A DNA stretch of 64,000 bases, taken from contig CAWAFI010000019.1 in NCBI GenBank assembly GCA_963781285.1, forward strand, positions 186,001-250,000, read 5' to 3'. The notes below the pieces were generated by a model. The model did no database searches. It was not told the DNA's origin and was given only the letters and a program-made list of their open reading frames with translations. How positions within the stretch are numbered: position 1 is the first letter of the stretch; each line of letters opens with the position of its first letter. Both the position numbers and the translations under genes were made by a program. The DNA comes from CAIWHR01 sp963781285 (GTDB lineage Bacteria > Pseudomonadota > Gammaproteobacteria > Burkholderiales > Casimicrobiaceae). This document shows, piece after piece, positions 27,882 to 36,687 of the stretch.

Positions 27882-28433
27882 TCAGAGAGAAAACGCCCCG
27901 AGCCTGTTCCGATGGGGGCCAGACAAAGCGATTGACAGCCGGGCGATAACGGCGCTAGCTGTGGCGGCATCTACCGCCACGGCCCCCGGAGTTACCACCA
28001 AGTCCCTTACCGCTGCCGCGTTTCGCGACGCGAAACCTGGCAAGAGACCAAACGGCTGCACGGCTCCGAACGTCGCGTTCGCTGTTCTGCTTGTGATTCC
28101 TACACCCTGAACATGTCCGTCATCGAGCGGATCACACAGCACCACGCCAGGTTGCGCGCAGCGGTCCTCGAAACTAGCAGGCTGAGCAGGCAAAACCGGA
28201 TGGGGCATTGCTGCCCGAGGTGCGCCGGGAGGCAGCTCGACGGCCGCGGTCGGGGAGTTGGGTGCCCCGCGCTCGGACGCTGGGGAACGCGAATGCGGCG
28301 ACGCTCGCCACTGCGGGTCGGGAAGATGTGGCTCAGCGTCACCAGCCGAATTCGCCGCCGTTGGCAATATCAGGCCGGCGATTGCGGCGACGCCAATCGA
28401 CCCTCGCAAATCAAGCAGCGAACTGGCGCGCAT
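27882..28433 (-). CDS. Short secreted protein, possibly the truncated N-terminus of a larger exported enzyme
   Basis: The 183-codon frame begins with a plausible signal peptide (MRASSLLDLRGSIGVAAIAG, then a cleavage region near NSAGD), a Pro/Ser-rich linker and then DRCAQPGVVLCDPLDDG. A CxxxGVxxC pattern like this opens the lectin-fold domain of some betaproteobacterial polysaccharide lyases, but the domain does not continue convincingly. The frame stops 50 bases from the tRNA-Ser 3' end, so the gene may be cut at an island boundary. Its start overlaps the small-subunit gene by 23 bases. No clear ribosome binding site is seen. The gene call is tentative. Confidence 0.4.
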   Translation of the reverse strand: MRASSLLDLRGSIGVAAIAGLILPTAANSAGDAEPHLPDPQWRASPHSRSPASERGAPNSPTAAVELPPGAPRAAMPHPVLPAQPASFEDRCAQPGVVLCDPLDDGHVQGVGITSRTANATFGAVQPFGLLPGFASRNAAAVRDLVVTPGAVAVDAATASAVIARLSIALSGPHRNRLGAFSL

Positions 28434-28788
28434 AACAAAACAGTGTGACCTCGGAACGCGAAAGAATCCAGCCGTCTGTGGAAATCACGTTCCCATGCTG
28501 AAAATCGTGATGGCTCAACGTGTCGATCCAACGCTCGATAGATACTCCTTGGCTCTCCGCATTGACAAAGGAATGTTCCAATTCGGCGAGGTGACGAGCG
28601 CTGATTGTCGATTCAAATGGCGCACAGGCTCGTCCGAGCTCCACGAGCGTGTTCCGCAGCGCCGGGTCGGAACGAATGGCGCGCGCCAAAGTCACTTCTT
28701 GAGATGAGAAGGCGGGCCGCCAAAGCAGAGTGATCCCACACAGGCCAGCAATCCGGAACAACATTCGGCGACGAGCGAACACGTTCAT
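28411..28788 (-). CDS. Putative small (gamma) subunit of a GMC-type dehydrogenase
   Basis: A protein of about 125 residues with an N-terminal RRRMLFRIAG and a hydrophobic stretch that resembles a Tat or Sec signal. The end, DGWILSRSEVTLFCYARQF, is like the final helix of the sugar/sorbitol dehydrogenase small-subunit family (gluconate 2-dehydrogenase subunit 3 type). Such subunits partner membrane-associated FAD dehydrogenases and help export them. It begins 4 bases after the GMC gene stop, so the two are cotranscribed. The family match is weak and partly rests on the neighbour. The start at 28788 is chosen over 28833, which lies inside the upstream gene. Confidence 0.6.
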   Translation of the reverse strand: MNVFARRRMLFRIAGLCGITLLWRPAFSSQEVTLARAIRSDPALRNTLVELGRACAPFESTISARHLAELEHSFVNAESQGVSIERWIDTLSHHDFQHGNVISTDGWILSRSEVTLFCYARQFAA

Positions 28789-28792
28789 CGCG

Positions 28793-30364
28793 TCATACTC
28801 CGATGCGATTCGCCAGTCGCAATGCGAGCGCAACGATCGTTAACGTCGGATTGGCGTGGCCAGAGGTCGGAAATACCGAGCTTCCGGCAACATAAAGATT
28901 ATCGACGCCATGGACCTTGCAGTTGGCGTCAACGACGCCGAGGGTTGGCGATTCATGCATGCGCGTCGTGCCGATATGATGGGGCGCCGACTCGTACCTC
29001 AGAGATTTCCAATCGAAGAATTCGTCCTGGTCGAGTTTCATTCGTCCCATGCCTGCAGCGCCGATCGCCTCTGCCAGCCGGCGCTGACCGCGAGCCCAGT
29101 TTTGAAAGTCGGTATCGGCGATTCGCCAATCGAGGCGAGCCTGTGGCAGACCATATCGATCCTTCTTGTCCCGGTCCAATGTCACGCGGCTGTCCGGATT
29201 CGGCGAAGTTTCGAGGTGATTTCGCAGGTCGGCACCGGTGAATATCGATCCTTGGCCCAGCGCCTTGCCGATCGCGTATCTGGACCCGCTGGAAAGTATG
29301 TTCATAAACCGCGATAGATTCGCCCCCATCTCCTCGAAGGCTCTCTTCTTGATGCCCCAGGTGAGCGACCAGTAATTGGTCTTCAGATCGTATAGGCTCT
29401 TCGCCACCCCTTCGAATTGGCAGAGTAACTCGACACTATATCGTTGGATCTTCAGGGACGCACACAGCTCGTCGGCGGGCACCAGAGTGCCGAAGCCGCG
29501 ATCATTCGGAACGGAAAAGTGGAGGTAGAGTCCAGGCTGCAGGTTACGCCCGGCGGCCGCAAACTTTCCGGACGTGAATGTCGGGTGATCCATGAAGAAT
29601 CTTCCGACGAGATCGTGGTCGTTGCCAATGCCACGGGGCATCGTGGACGTGGACACCAGAAGCAGGCGGGCATTTTCGATGCCACCACAGGCGAGCACAA
29701 AATACCTTGCTTTCACCGCAATTGAGCTGCCATCGGGATGCATCACGATCAAACGGTCACAGGTGCCTCCATCGCGATGAAGCTCAACCGAGCGCACCGT
29801 CGCGTTCAGGTAGATCTGGATCCTTTTGGATTTCGACAGCTCGTCCCGGAAACTTTGGCCAAACCGCGTCGGCGGGCTAAGTTGGAAATACGACGAAACG
29901 AAGTCCGAGTTTCGCAGGGGAAATGGCGCTTGGTCGCGGCGCTTCACCCAAAAGTCGAGATCGAAGGTGGGGGCTGCCAGACTACAGATTTCACAGGCTG
30001 GCGGATAGTACTTCCTAACGTCGTTGAAGGTGATCGGCCAGCCGCTGTACTTTATCCATTCCCGCACCTGGAAGTCCACGGGGTCGAGTGGCCTGCACCA
30101 TCCGCCCCAATGAAATGATGTTCCGCCGAATGCTCGGATGCGGCTTTTTTCCAGGTATTTGCTACGGCCGCGGACATCTACACCCTGGTTGAGTTCCTGT
30201 GCGTTGTCGGCATAGGTCATGCCACCGCTCTCGAATATCGTGACGGTTCTGCCATGGTTGGCGAGCTGCCTCGACAAGGTGATACCGGCCGGACCAGAAC
30301 CTACAACGGCAATGTCCGTCTCTATTGTTTGCGGAGGCTTCGCGGAGGCCAGATCTATGAACAT
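28793..30364 (-). CDS. GMC-family FAD-dependent oxidoreductase
   Basis: The 523-residue protein has an FAD-binding motif at the N-terminus (DIAVVGSGPAGITLSRQLA, ending in FESGG), a GMC signature (FGGTSFHWGGWCRPL), the second FAD contact FVLACGGIENARLLL and the C-terminal catalytic region (PHHIGTTRMHESP, then GSSVFPTSGHANPTLTIVAL). It oxidises an alcohol group, probably of a sugar or polyol; the substrate is unknown. There is no signal peptide, so export would depend on a partner, which fits the small-subunit gene 4 bases downstream. The region is visibly less GC-rich than the core genes, suggesting transfer. Confidence 0.88.
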   Translation of the reverse strand: MFIDLASAKPPQTIETDIAVVGSGPAGITLSRQLANHGRTVTIFESGGMTYADNAQELNQGVDVRGRSKYLEKSRIRAFGGTSFHWGGWCRPLDPVDFQVREWIKYSGWPITFNDVRKYYPPACEICSLAAPTFDLDFWVKRRDQAPFPLRNSDFVSSYFQLSPPTRFGQSFRDELSKSKRIQIYLNATVRSVELHRDGGTCDRLIVMHPDGSSIAVKARYFVLACGGIENARLLLVSTSTMPRGIGNDHDLVGRFFMDHPTFTSGKFAAAGRNLQPGLYLHFSVPNDRGFGTLVPADELCASLKIQRYSVELLCQFEGVAKSLYDLKTNYWSLTWGIKKRAFEEMGANLSRFMNILSSGSRYAIGKALGQGSIFTGADLRNHLETSPNPDSRVTLDRDKKDRYGLPQARLDWRIADTDFQNWARGQRRLAEAIGAAGMGRMKLDQDEFFDWKSLRYESAPHHIGTTRMHESPTLGVVDANCKVHGVDNLYVAGSSVFPTSGHANPTLTIVALALRLANRIGV

Positions 30365-30462
30365 TGTCGGCTGGAGGCAGGCGCCGACACGGACGCTGCT
30401 GTTCGCATCTTAGCCGAAGCCGCGCTGCAAGTGATTCCAGCAGCGCCTAGCTCCGGCGCATT

Positions 30463-31000
30463 TGCGGCTGCTGGTTGGGCCGACGGCGAATGGCCGCACG
30501 GGCACGGCCCTGGGGCGCGTGCGCAAGCCGTCCAAGCGTTCCCCGGCTGGAAACCACACGTCAGCGGGGTGTCGTCCGGTAAGGGCGTGAAGTATCACGT
30601 CCGCGATGCGCGCAATGAAACGAAGCCCAACAAGGATGGCAAGCCGGTGACGGAAGTCGTCGACGAGGGCGTCACAGACAAGCGTCTGTCGGTCGTGGAG
30701 TCCGAGCTTGCCAGTGCACCGCGCAATGCCCAGAAGCCAGGCAACAACTTGTCGACCACGATCCGCGACGGCGGGGACTCGGGAACGCCGCGGACCTTGA
30801 CCAAGCACGATCCGAGGACGGCGACCGGCGCGCACATCTGCATCATCGGTCACATCACGGCGGACGAGCTGCGGGTGGAGTTGACGGCGACCGATTCCGC
30901 GAACGGGTTCGGCAACAGGTTTCTGTTCGTCGCGATCAGGCTGTCCAATGTTGCCACACGGTGGGGACTGAAATGAACAAGTTAGCGTGCAGCGGGGGAT
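30463..31000 (+). pseudogene. Decayed DUF3987 primase/helicase-like gene fragment (mobile-element origin)
   Basis: Three frames carry pieces of one DUF3987 domain. The first reads VGPTANGRTGTALGRVR (Walker A-like, to about 30525). The second (about 30530-30960) reads PGWKPHVSGVSSGKGVKYHV, DKRLSVVESELAS, RTLTKHDPRTATGAHICIIG and DSANGFGNRFLF. The third reads PMLPHGGD. DUF3987 proteins are ATPase-domain replication proteins of plasmids, phages and islands. The first part overlaps no intact start, both ends are lost, and two shifts are present, so it is a pseudogene. It marks the far side of the foreign region that begins at tRNA-Ser. Confidence 0.75.
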
Positions 31001-31280
31001 GTGAATCAAGCAACCGAGTGCGCCGACGTGCTCCGCGTCGCACTCGCCGATCCCGAGGCGGCGCTGACGCTGCGGGAGCGATCCACCGAGCGAGCTATCG
31101 GCGGCTTGCTACGCGGTCAACGCGGCGAGTCTTGGGCCTGCTGTCCCCGATGGCCGGCGGGCTGCTTACCGTAGTGCTTGCTGTCATTAACGTTAGGCCC
31201 GCAACGCTGGCGGTAACATTGGCCCATTTTCTGGCCTGTATCTCCGCAATGGTGAATCTCCCACTCCCGTCCAGTCGCAC
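30977..31280. other. Decayed stretch between the DUF3987 remnant and the GspE-like gene
   Basis: The first 25 bases still carry the end of the DUF3987 remnant in a shifted frame. Beyond that, a frame reading CADVLRVALADPEAALTLR could be more decayed coding sequence of the same element, but it has no start and no recognised family. No terminator for the minus-strand ATPase gene is evident. Confidence 0.4.
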
Positions 31281-33092
31281 CTACGCCAGCGGCGCGACCT
31301 TCACCACCTCGTCGGCAGTGGTGACGCCGGCGGCGATCTTCATCGCACCCGACACGCGCAGCGGTTTCATGCCGTCCTTGAACGCCTGCTCGCGCAGCCG
31401 CGCATCGTCGGTGTCGGCGATGATCAGCCGCCGCAGCGCCGGCGTCATCAACATGATTTCGTAGAGGCCGATGCGGCCGTAATAGCCGGTCATCCGGCAC
31501 TCGAGGCAGCCGACAGGATTCATGACCTGCGCCGGTTTTTCCGCGCGCCACGGCGAGGTGATCGCGTGCCACGTCTCGTCGTCGGGGGGGTCGCCGGGCT
31601 TCTTGCAATGCGGGCACAGCGTGCGCACCAGCCGCTGCGCCATCACGCCCAACAGCGTCGAGTTGAGGAGGTACGACGGCATCCCGAGGTCGAGCATCCG
31701 CGTTACCGCGGTGGGCGCGTCGTTCGTGTGCAGCGTCGAGAGCACGAGATGGCCGGTCAGTGCGGCCTGCACCGCCATGTCGGCGGTATCGCGGTCACGG
31801 ATTTCGCCGACCATGATGATGTCGGGGTCTTGCCGCATCAGCGTGCGCACGCCATGCGCGAAATCGACCCCGAGCGATGGCTGCACCTGCATCTGGTTGA
31901 ACGCAGGCTCGATCATCTCGATCGGGTCCTCGACCGTGCAGACGTTGACTTCGGGAGTCGCGAGCTGCTTCAGCGACGAATAGAGCGTCGTCGTCTTGCC
32001 GGAGCCCGTGGGGCCGGTGACGAGAATGATTCCGTTCGGCTCCCTGATCATCCGCTCCCACCGTTCCTGGTCGTCGGACGTGAAGCCGAGTTCGGTGAAG
32101 TCGCGGACCAGCACCTCGGGGGTGAAGATCCGCATGACGATCTTCTCGCCGAACGCCGTGGGCATCGTCGAAATCCGCAGCTCGACCTCGTCGCCGATCG
32201 GCGTCACCGTCTTGATCCGGCCGTCCTGCGGGCGGCGCTTTTCGACGATCTCCATCCGCGCGAGCAGCTTGATACGCGACGTCATCGCGATCAGCACCGG
32301 AATGGGGATCGCATAGACCTGGTGCAGCACGCCGTCGATGCGAAAGCGGACCAAACCGACATCACGGCGCGGCTCGACGTGGATGTCGGAGGCGCGTTGC
32401 TCGAACGCGTACTGCCACAGCCAGTCGACGATATGGACAACGTGGCTGTCGTTGGCGTCGAGGTTACCCTTCTGGCCGAGCTCGACCAGCTGTTCGAAGT
32501 TGCGCGCGAGCGAGAGCTGCCCCTTCGACGTCTCCTGCGCCTTCTTCATCGACCGGGCGAGCGTGTAGAACTCGCCGACGAAACGCCGAATGTCGCGCGG
32601 ATTGGCGAAGACCAGCTTCACCTCGAGCTTCAGGATCTTCGCCAGTTCGTCGGCCCAGCTCCGCACGAACGGTTCGCTGGTCGCCACGGTGAGCGTGGTG
32701 CGTGTAACCTCGACCGGCAGAATCCGGTAGCGCTCGGCGTAGGCGTTCGACATCGACTGCGTGACGGCGGTTAGGTCGATCTTCAAAGGGTCGACATGCA
32801 GATACGGAATGCCGAGCTTGCCGGCCAGCCATTCGACGAGCCAGTCGAGCGTCAGGAACTGGTGCGGCGACAGCGACGATTTCCACTTCTGGTCGGCGAT
32901 GAATCCCAGCGGGTGATCACCACGCGAGCCGCGCGACTTCGCGAGCTTCTCGGCATCGGTGGCGGCGACGAGACCGTCGGCGACCATCAGCTTGAGGATG
33001 TCCTCGAGCCGGAGACGGCGGTCCTGCGCCTGCGGCGCCGGCGCGGACTGGCCGTTGACCGCGAGGTTCGGGATGGGAACGGGCGTGGCCAT
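31281..33092 (-). CDS. GspE/PilB-family secretion or pilus ATPase
   Basis: This 603-residue protein has an N-terminal MshEN-like region (residues about 30-180: LEDILKLMVADGLV, LGIPYLHVDPLKIDL) and a C-terminal ATPase. The ATPase carries the Asp box (VEDPIEMIE), Walker A GPTGSGKTTTLYSSL (near residue 350), Walker B PDIIMVGEIRDRDTA and HLVLSTLHTNDAP. A zinc-binding tetracysteine motif follows (CPHC, then CLEC). Such ATPases power type II secretion or type IV pilus assembly on the inner membrane face. No other T2SS or pilin gene is adjacent, so the exact system cannot be assigned; the extended N-terminus fits orphan PilB/GspE-like proteins of betaproteobacteria. Confidence 0.9.
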   Translation of the reverse strand: MATPVPIPNLAVNGQSAPAPQAQDRRLRLEDILKLMVADGLVAATDAEKLAKSRGSRGDHPLGFIADQKWKSSLSPHQFLTLDWLVEWLAGKLGIPYLHVDPLKIDLTAVTQSMSNAYAERYRILPVEVTRTTLTVATSEPFVRSWADELAKILKLEVKLVFANPRDIRRFVGEFYTLARSMKKAQETSKGQLSLARNFEQLVELGQKGNLDANDSHVVHIVDWLWQYAFEQRASDIHVEPRRDVGLVRFRIDGVLHQVYAIPIPVLIAMTSRIKLLARMEIVEKRRPQDGRIKTVTPIGDEVELRISTMPTAFGEKIVMRIFTPEVLVRDFTELGFTSDDQERWERMIREPNGIILVTGPTGSGKTTTLYSSLKQLATPEVNVCTVEDPIEMIEPAFNQMQVQPSLGVDFAHGVRTLMRQDPDIIMVGEIRDRDTADMAVQAALTGHLVLSTLHTNDAPTAVTRMLDLGMPSYLLNSTLLGVMAQRLVRTLCPHCKKPGDPPDDETWHAITSPWRAEKPAQVMNPVGCLECRMTGYYGRIGLYEIMLMTPALRRLIIADTDDARLREQAFKDGMKPLRVSGAMKIAAGVTTADEVVKVAPLA

Positions 33093-34590
33093 GCGATTAC
33101 TTTACACCAGAGCCCGTCCGGCCACGCCCGGCCGGCGCGAACCACGCATGGAGCGCGGGAACCCTGTCGGTCGCACCGGGCTCCAAGGCACAACCGATTG
33201 CGTCCCCGCGGGCGCTCCGTTGGTCCGGGAGATGCGGAGGATTCAGATGAAGCCGAAGGTCACGATCGTCGCCATGGACGCTGCCTGTCGACGGCGCCGA
33301 CCACAGATCGGGCGATGGGAATGCAGCCATGCCGCGGAGCCGGCGCTGCGGCCCCGGTCGCGGGCATGGACCGCGATAGCGCTCGTCGTCCTCGCCATCC
33401 TCCATCCGCCGTCGGCGCGTGCCGATCCGTCGCTCGTCGTGCCCCCGTTGGCGCTGCCCGGGCCCTACACCGTGGCGTGCAGCAACGTCGCCCAGGACTT
33501 CGGCCGCGTGGCACCCGGCGAGGACGTGCAGGCGTATTGGGAGGGGGTTCCGCGCGGCGACGGCGCGCCGCGTTACGCGACCGACCTCCTCACCGATCCA
33601 GCGAATACGCTGGCGGTGACGGTGAGCACGCCCGACGACAGCAGCGTCTACGGCTCGTTCGCGGGGCAGGCGATTCCTTACGTCGTGCTGGCCTGCTATC
33701 CGACGGCGGCCGACAACCCGCGTCCGCCGTACGCGCTGCCCACCGGCCGCTTTGTCCCGCACATGCACCGCGGTGCCGAGGCGCCGCTGTGGCCGGACGC
33801 GACGACGCGCTTTCCGCTCCTTCTGTTCTCGCACGGCTACATCGGCAGCCCGCTCTCGAACGATTACATCGGCGCGATCTCGATACTCGCGAGCTTCGGC
33901 TACGTGGTCGCCGCACCGTTCCATGGCGACCCGCGATTCTCCCCGAATCTCGAGCTCGACAACCTCGGCGACATCCTCTATCTGATCCTGCATCTGCGGG
34001 ACTTCCTTGCGATGCAGGCGCTCCGGCCGCTGTCGCTCGCGGCGACGACGGACCTCTTGCTCGCGCACCCGCAATGGCGTGACCGCATCGATCCAACGAT
34101 GATCGGCGGGTTCGGCGCGAGCCTCGGCGGCGAGTCGATGCTGCTGCTGGCAGGCGCCGGGCTCACGACATCGGTCGGCCTCTCCTGGTCGACGGTGATG
34201 CAGGACCAAAGACTCAAGGCGGCGGTCGGCTACGTTCCCTACTTCGGCCAGCCGATTTTCCCGGCGTTCGGTCGCGACCAACACGGGCTCGATGGCGTGA
34301 CGTTGCCCTATCTCGCGATCAGCGGCACCAACGACACGACGGCGCCCATCGCCAACGCATTGCAGGGAATGGGCCGGCTCGCGGGGACCCGCGAGCTGGT
34401 TGCGCTGGTCGGCGTGACTCATGGTTTCGACATCGCCTCGACCAACGACATCTTCACGTGGGCGGTTACGTTTCTCGACGCTGAGGTCCGTGGCGATCCG
34501 CTGGCTCGAGCCAAACTGCAGGCAATGGCGAGTGTCGCCGGCGGCGGCGACGACCGCGTGGTTGTCCCGTGGAATGGCGCGGCGCCGAAC

Positions 34591-34980
34591 AACTTCGGCG
34601 GTCTCTGGTGGAACGCGCCTGCCGATTCCGAGCCGGGCTGGGGAATCAACGTCGCGCATGAGGGCGATGTGATCGTGGCGACGTGGTTCACGTACGATGT
34701 CTCCGGCCGGCCGCTGTGGCTCACGATGGCAGCCAATCGCGTCGGCGCCAGCACCTTCTGCCGGGCACCTTCTACCGGACCACCGGGCCGGGGTTCAACG
34801 CGGCACCGTTCGACCCGACCCTCGTTGCGGCCACCGCCGTCGGGCCAGGCACGCTGACGTTCAGCGATGCGAACAATGGCACGTTCGCATTCACGGTGAA
34901 CGGGAGCTCGCAAGTCAAGGCGATCACCCGCACCGTATTCGGCCCGTTGCCGACGTGCACATTCGGCGTCGTGCCCGATC
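34591..34980 (+). repeat. C-terminal repeat unit 1 of the secreted hydrolase
   Basis: Codes for a unit starting FGGLWWNAPADSEPGWGINV and ending TRTVFGPLPTC. It aligns along its length with unit 2 (shared LWWNAP, SExGWGIN, HxGDVI, TYD, LWL, YRTxGPxFNAxPFDP, FAxTV). The frameshift lies within it. Betaproteobacterial exported proteins carry such units repeatedly; their function is unknown, perhaps carbohydrate or surface binding. Confidence 0.7.
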
Positions 34981-34995
34981 TCGCGCTCGCGACCA

Positions 34996-35366
34996 ATTAT
35001 CAGGACCTGTGGTGGAACGCGCCCGGCGGATCGGAGGCCGGCTGGGGGATCAACCTGACGCACCAGGGCGATGTGATTTTCGCCGCGTGGCTCACCTACG
35101 ATTTCGACGGTTCCGCGTTGTGGCTGAGCGCGACGGCGCCAAAGACGAGTCCAGGTGTCTACGCCGGAACGCTCTACCGGACGATAGGCCCGCCGTTCAA
35201 TGCGATCCCGTTCGACCCGGCGAAGGTGACGGCGACACCGGTCGGAGGTGCGACCTTCGCCTTCGCCGACGGCAACCGTGCGACGTTCGCGTATACGGTC
35301 GGCGGCGTCGCCCAGACCAAAACGATCACACGCTACGTCTTCGTGGCGCCGGGGACCGCATGCCAT
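34996..35366 (+). repeat. C-terminal repeat unit 2 of the secreted hydrolase
   Basis: Codes for YQDLWWNAPGGSEAGWGINL through TYDFDGSALWLS, GTLYRTIGPPFNAIPFDP and ITRYVFVAPGTAC. It is intact in one frame and ends the protein. Similarity to unit 1 is clear at the protein level and weaker at the DNA level, which points to an old duplication. Confidence 0.7.
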
Positions 35367-35403
35367 TGATGAATTGCGTCAGAGCCTCCGGCATGCGTTG
35401 ACC

Positions 35404-35928
35404 ATGGCCGCCACGCTCTCCGCGCAAGCGGTCGACATCACGACCCTCGCATTCGATGCGATCGTCAACGCCGCCAATGCCACGCTGCTAGGAGGCGGAG
35501 GTGTCGACGGCGCGATCCACCGCGCGGCCGGGCCCGAACTCGGCGCCGAGTGCGCTGCGCTGGGCGGCTGCGCGACCGGCGAGGCGAAACTCACGCGCGG
35601 TTACCGGCTATCAGCGCGTTACGTGATCCACGCGGTCGGGCCGGTGTGGCATGGTGGCAGGCATGGCGAGCCCGAACTGCTCGCGTCGTGCTACCGGTGC
35701 GCACTGGCGATTGCCGCGGCTCGGGGTTTCGAGCGGATCGCTTTCCCGGCCATCAGCTGCGGCGCCTACGGCTATCCGCCCGCGGCCGCGGCGGCAATTG
35801 CCGTCGGCGAAGTTGCGGCCTTCACCTCCGCGGACGACAGAATCCGCGAGGTCGTGTTCGCGTGTTTCGGACCGGAGGTGCTGGCTTGTTACCGGCGCGA
35901 GCTCGCAGCGCGCGGCTTTGCCTGCTGA
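35404..35928 (+). CDS. Macrodomain protein (O-acetyl-ADP-ribose deacetylase type)
   Basis: The 174-residue protein is one macrodomain: DAIVNAANATLLGGGGVDGAIHRAAG (Asn and glycine loop for ADP-ribose), VIHAVGPVWHGG and FPAISCGAYGYPPAAAA (second phosphate loop). It matches the YmdB/MacroD-type hydrolases that remove ADP-ribose from proteins or deacetylate O-acetyl-ADP-ribose in the cytoplasm. The ATG at 35404 gives the usual length; longer in-frame starts lie inside the hydrolase gene. It begins 34 bases after the hydrolase stop and is convergent with the DsrE-like gene. Sequence links to pncB (NAD salvage) nearby may be coincidence. Confidence 0.9.
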   Translation: MAATLSAQAVDITTLAFDAIVNAANATLLGGGGVDGAIHRAAGPELGAECAALGGCATGEAKLTRGYRLSARYVIHAVGPVWHGGRHGEPELLASCYRCALAIAAARGFERIAFPAISCGAYGYPPAAAAAIAVGEVAAFTSADDRIREVVFACFGPEVLACYRRELAARGFAC

Positions 35929-35950
35929 GCCGCCATGGCTCGCGCATGCC

Positions 35951-36427
35951 TTACGGTCGAATATAGGCGTAGCCCTCGCTCTGCCGCTGCATCAGCTCGA
36001 CGACGCCGGCCGCCACATAGCCGATGCCGGGCAGCATCTCGTCGCGCGTGACCTTCTGTCCCTTCATCGAGTTCTCGCAGGCGACGACCTTGACGCCGGA
36101 TTTCATCGCCTCGGCCACGCGACCGCCGACGACCGAGTCCAGCTTCAGCATCCCGAGACCCGCGTTGATCGCGACGATCTCGATGTCCACGTTCTGCGCG
36201 CCCAGTTCCTTCTGCACGTTGAACGTGTTGTTGAGCGCCACGTTCCACTTGGCCGGATCGGCGTCGCCGACGTGGATGATCAGCTTCTGCCGCAGCGCGT
36301 CGGGCGCGGGCGCGGACTCCAGCACCCGTTCCGACGACACCCAAGGGTCGCCGGCGGCGGCCGGCACGGCGGTCAGTGCAATTGCGGCGCCGAACAGCGT
36401 GGGTGCCATCGATCGATGCAGGTTCAT
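35951..36427 (-). CDS. Periplasmic DsrE-family protein
   Basis: A 158-residue protein with a signal peptide (LFGAAIALTAVPAAAG) and a DsrE/DsrF-like fold: KLIIHVGDADPAKWNVALNN, VDIEIVAINAGLGML, and GVKVVACENSMKGQKVTRDEMLPG. A Cys in the ACENSM position is present, as in DsrE-like sulfur-carrier proteins, but the function of exported members is unknown. Its ATG directly follows the stop of a 59-codon frame (TGAATG), so the two are coupled. It is the last gene of a minus-strand run behind pncB. Confidence 0.8.
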   Translation of the reverse strand: MNLHRSMAPTLFGAAIALTAVPAAAGDPWVSSERVLESAPAPDALRQKLIIHVGDADPAKWNVALNNTFNVQKELGAQNVDIEIVAINAGLGMLKLDSVVGGRVAEAMKSGVKVVACENSMKGQKVTRDEMLPGIGYVAAGVVELMQRQSEGYAYIRP

Positions 36428-36607
36428 TCACGTCTCCTGCGGCGGCGTCGCCGCATGCGGTTCAGGCACCGGCACCGGGGCAGGCACGGAGGCATTGCGA
36501 TGCGCGGGCGCCACGGGCAGCGTGTACGGTGACAGGAGCAGCGCCGACATGGCAGCGGCGAGCGCGGCGGCCCTGCGAGCTATGGCGGAATCAGGCGGAA
36601 GAGGCAT
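36428..36607 (-). CDS. Small hypothetical exported or membrane protein coupled to the DsrE gene
   Basis: The 59-codon frame starts MPLPPDSAIARRAAALAAAM, has one hydrophobic helix (AALAAAMSALLLSPYTLPV) and a Pro-rich tail. Its stop touches the DsrE-like start without a gap. It lies 80 bases after pncB on the same strand. A real product is likely because of the coupling and the membrane-type helix, but no family is recognised. An alternative start at 36667 would overlap nothing and add a basic N-terminus. Confidence 0.45.
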   Translation of the reverse strand: MPLPPDSAIARRAAALAAAMSALLLSPYTLPVAPAHRNASVPAPVPVPEPHAATPPQET

Positions 36608-36687
36608 CAAGCGTATCCTTGGGGCGAAATCCGTGCAACGATGCCACGGCAGGCGCACCGCGCGCAATCCCCACGCCGCATCGCCTG

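Larger units (their letters stand above)
33247..35369 (+). pseudogene. Secreted alpha/beta hydrolase with two C-terminal WWNAP repeats, one frameshift
   Basis: The start ATG follows GGAGG by 7 bases. A signal peptide (WTAIALVVLAILHPPSARA) precedes an alpha/beta hydrolase resembling platelet-activating-factor acetylhydrolase/dienelactone hydrolases: LLLFSHGYIGS (oxyanion region), IGGFGASLGGES (nucleophile Ser), VGVTHGF (His). Then come two repeats of about 120 residues, each opening LWWNAP, SExGWGIN and GDVI and closing with a LYRT/FYRT segment. Repeat 1 is split at about 34757-34765, where one base seems missing; the frame then runs on to 35369. The shift could be a sequencing error. Likely an exported esterase or lipase. 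Confidence 0.72.

Noticed and set aside
27800..31280. Search for a second copy of the tRNA-Ser 3' end as an attachment site
   Set aside because: No direct copy of the tRNA 3' end was recognised by eye before 31.3 kb, so no att site is called.
33097..34659. Minus-strand frame of 520 codons opposite the secreted hydrolase
   Set aside because: The plus-strand frame has a ribosome site, signal peptide and catalytic motifs; the antisense product has none.
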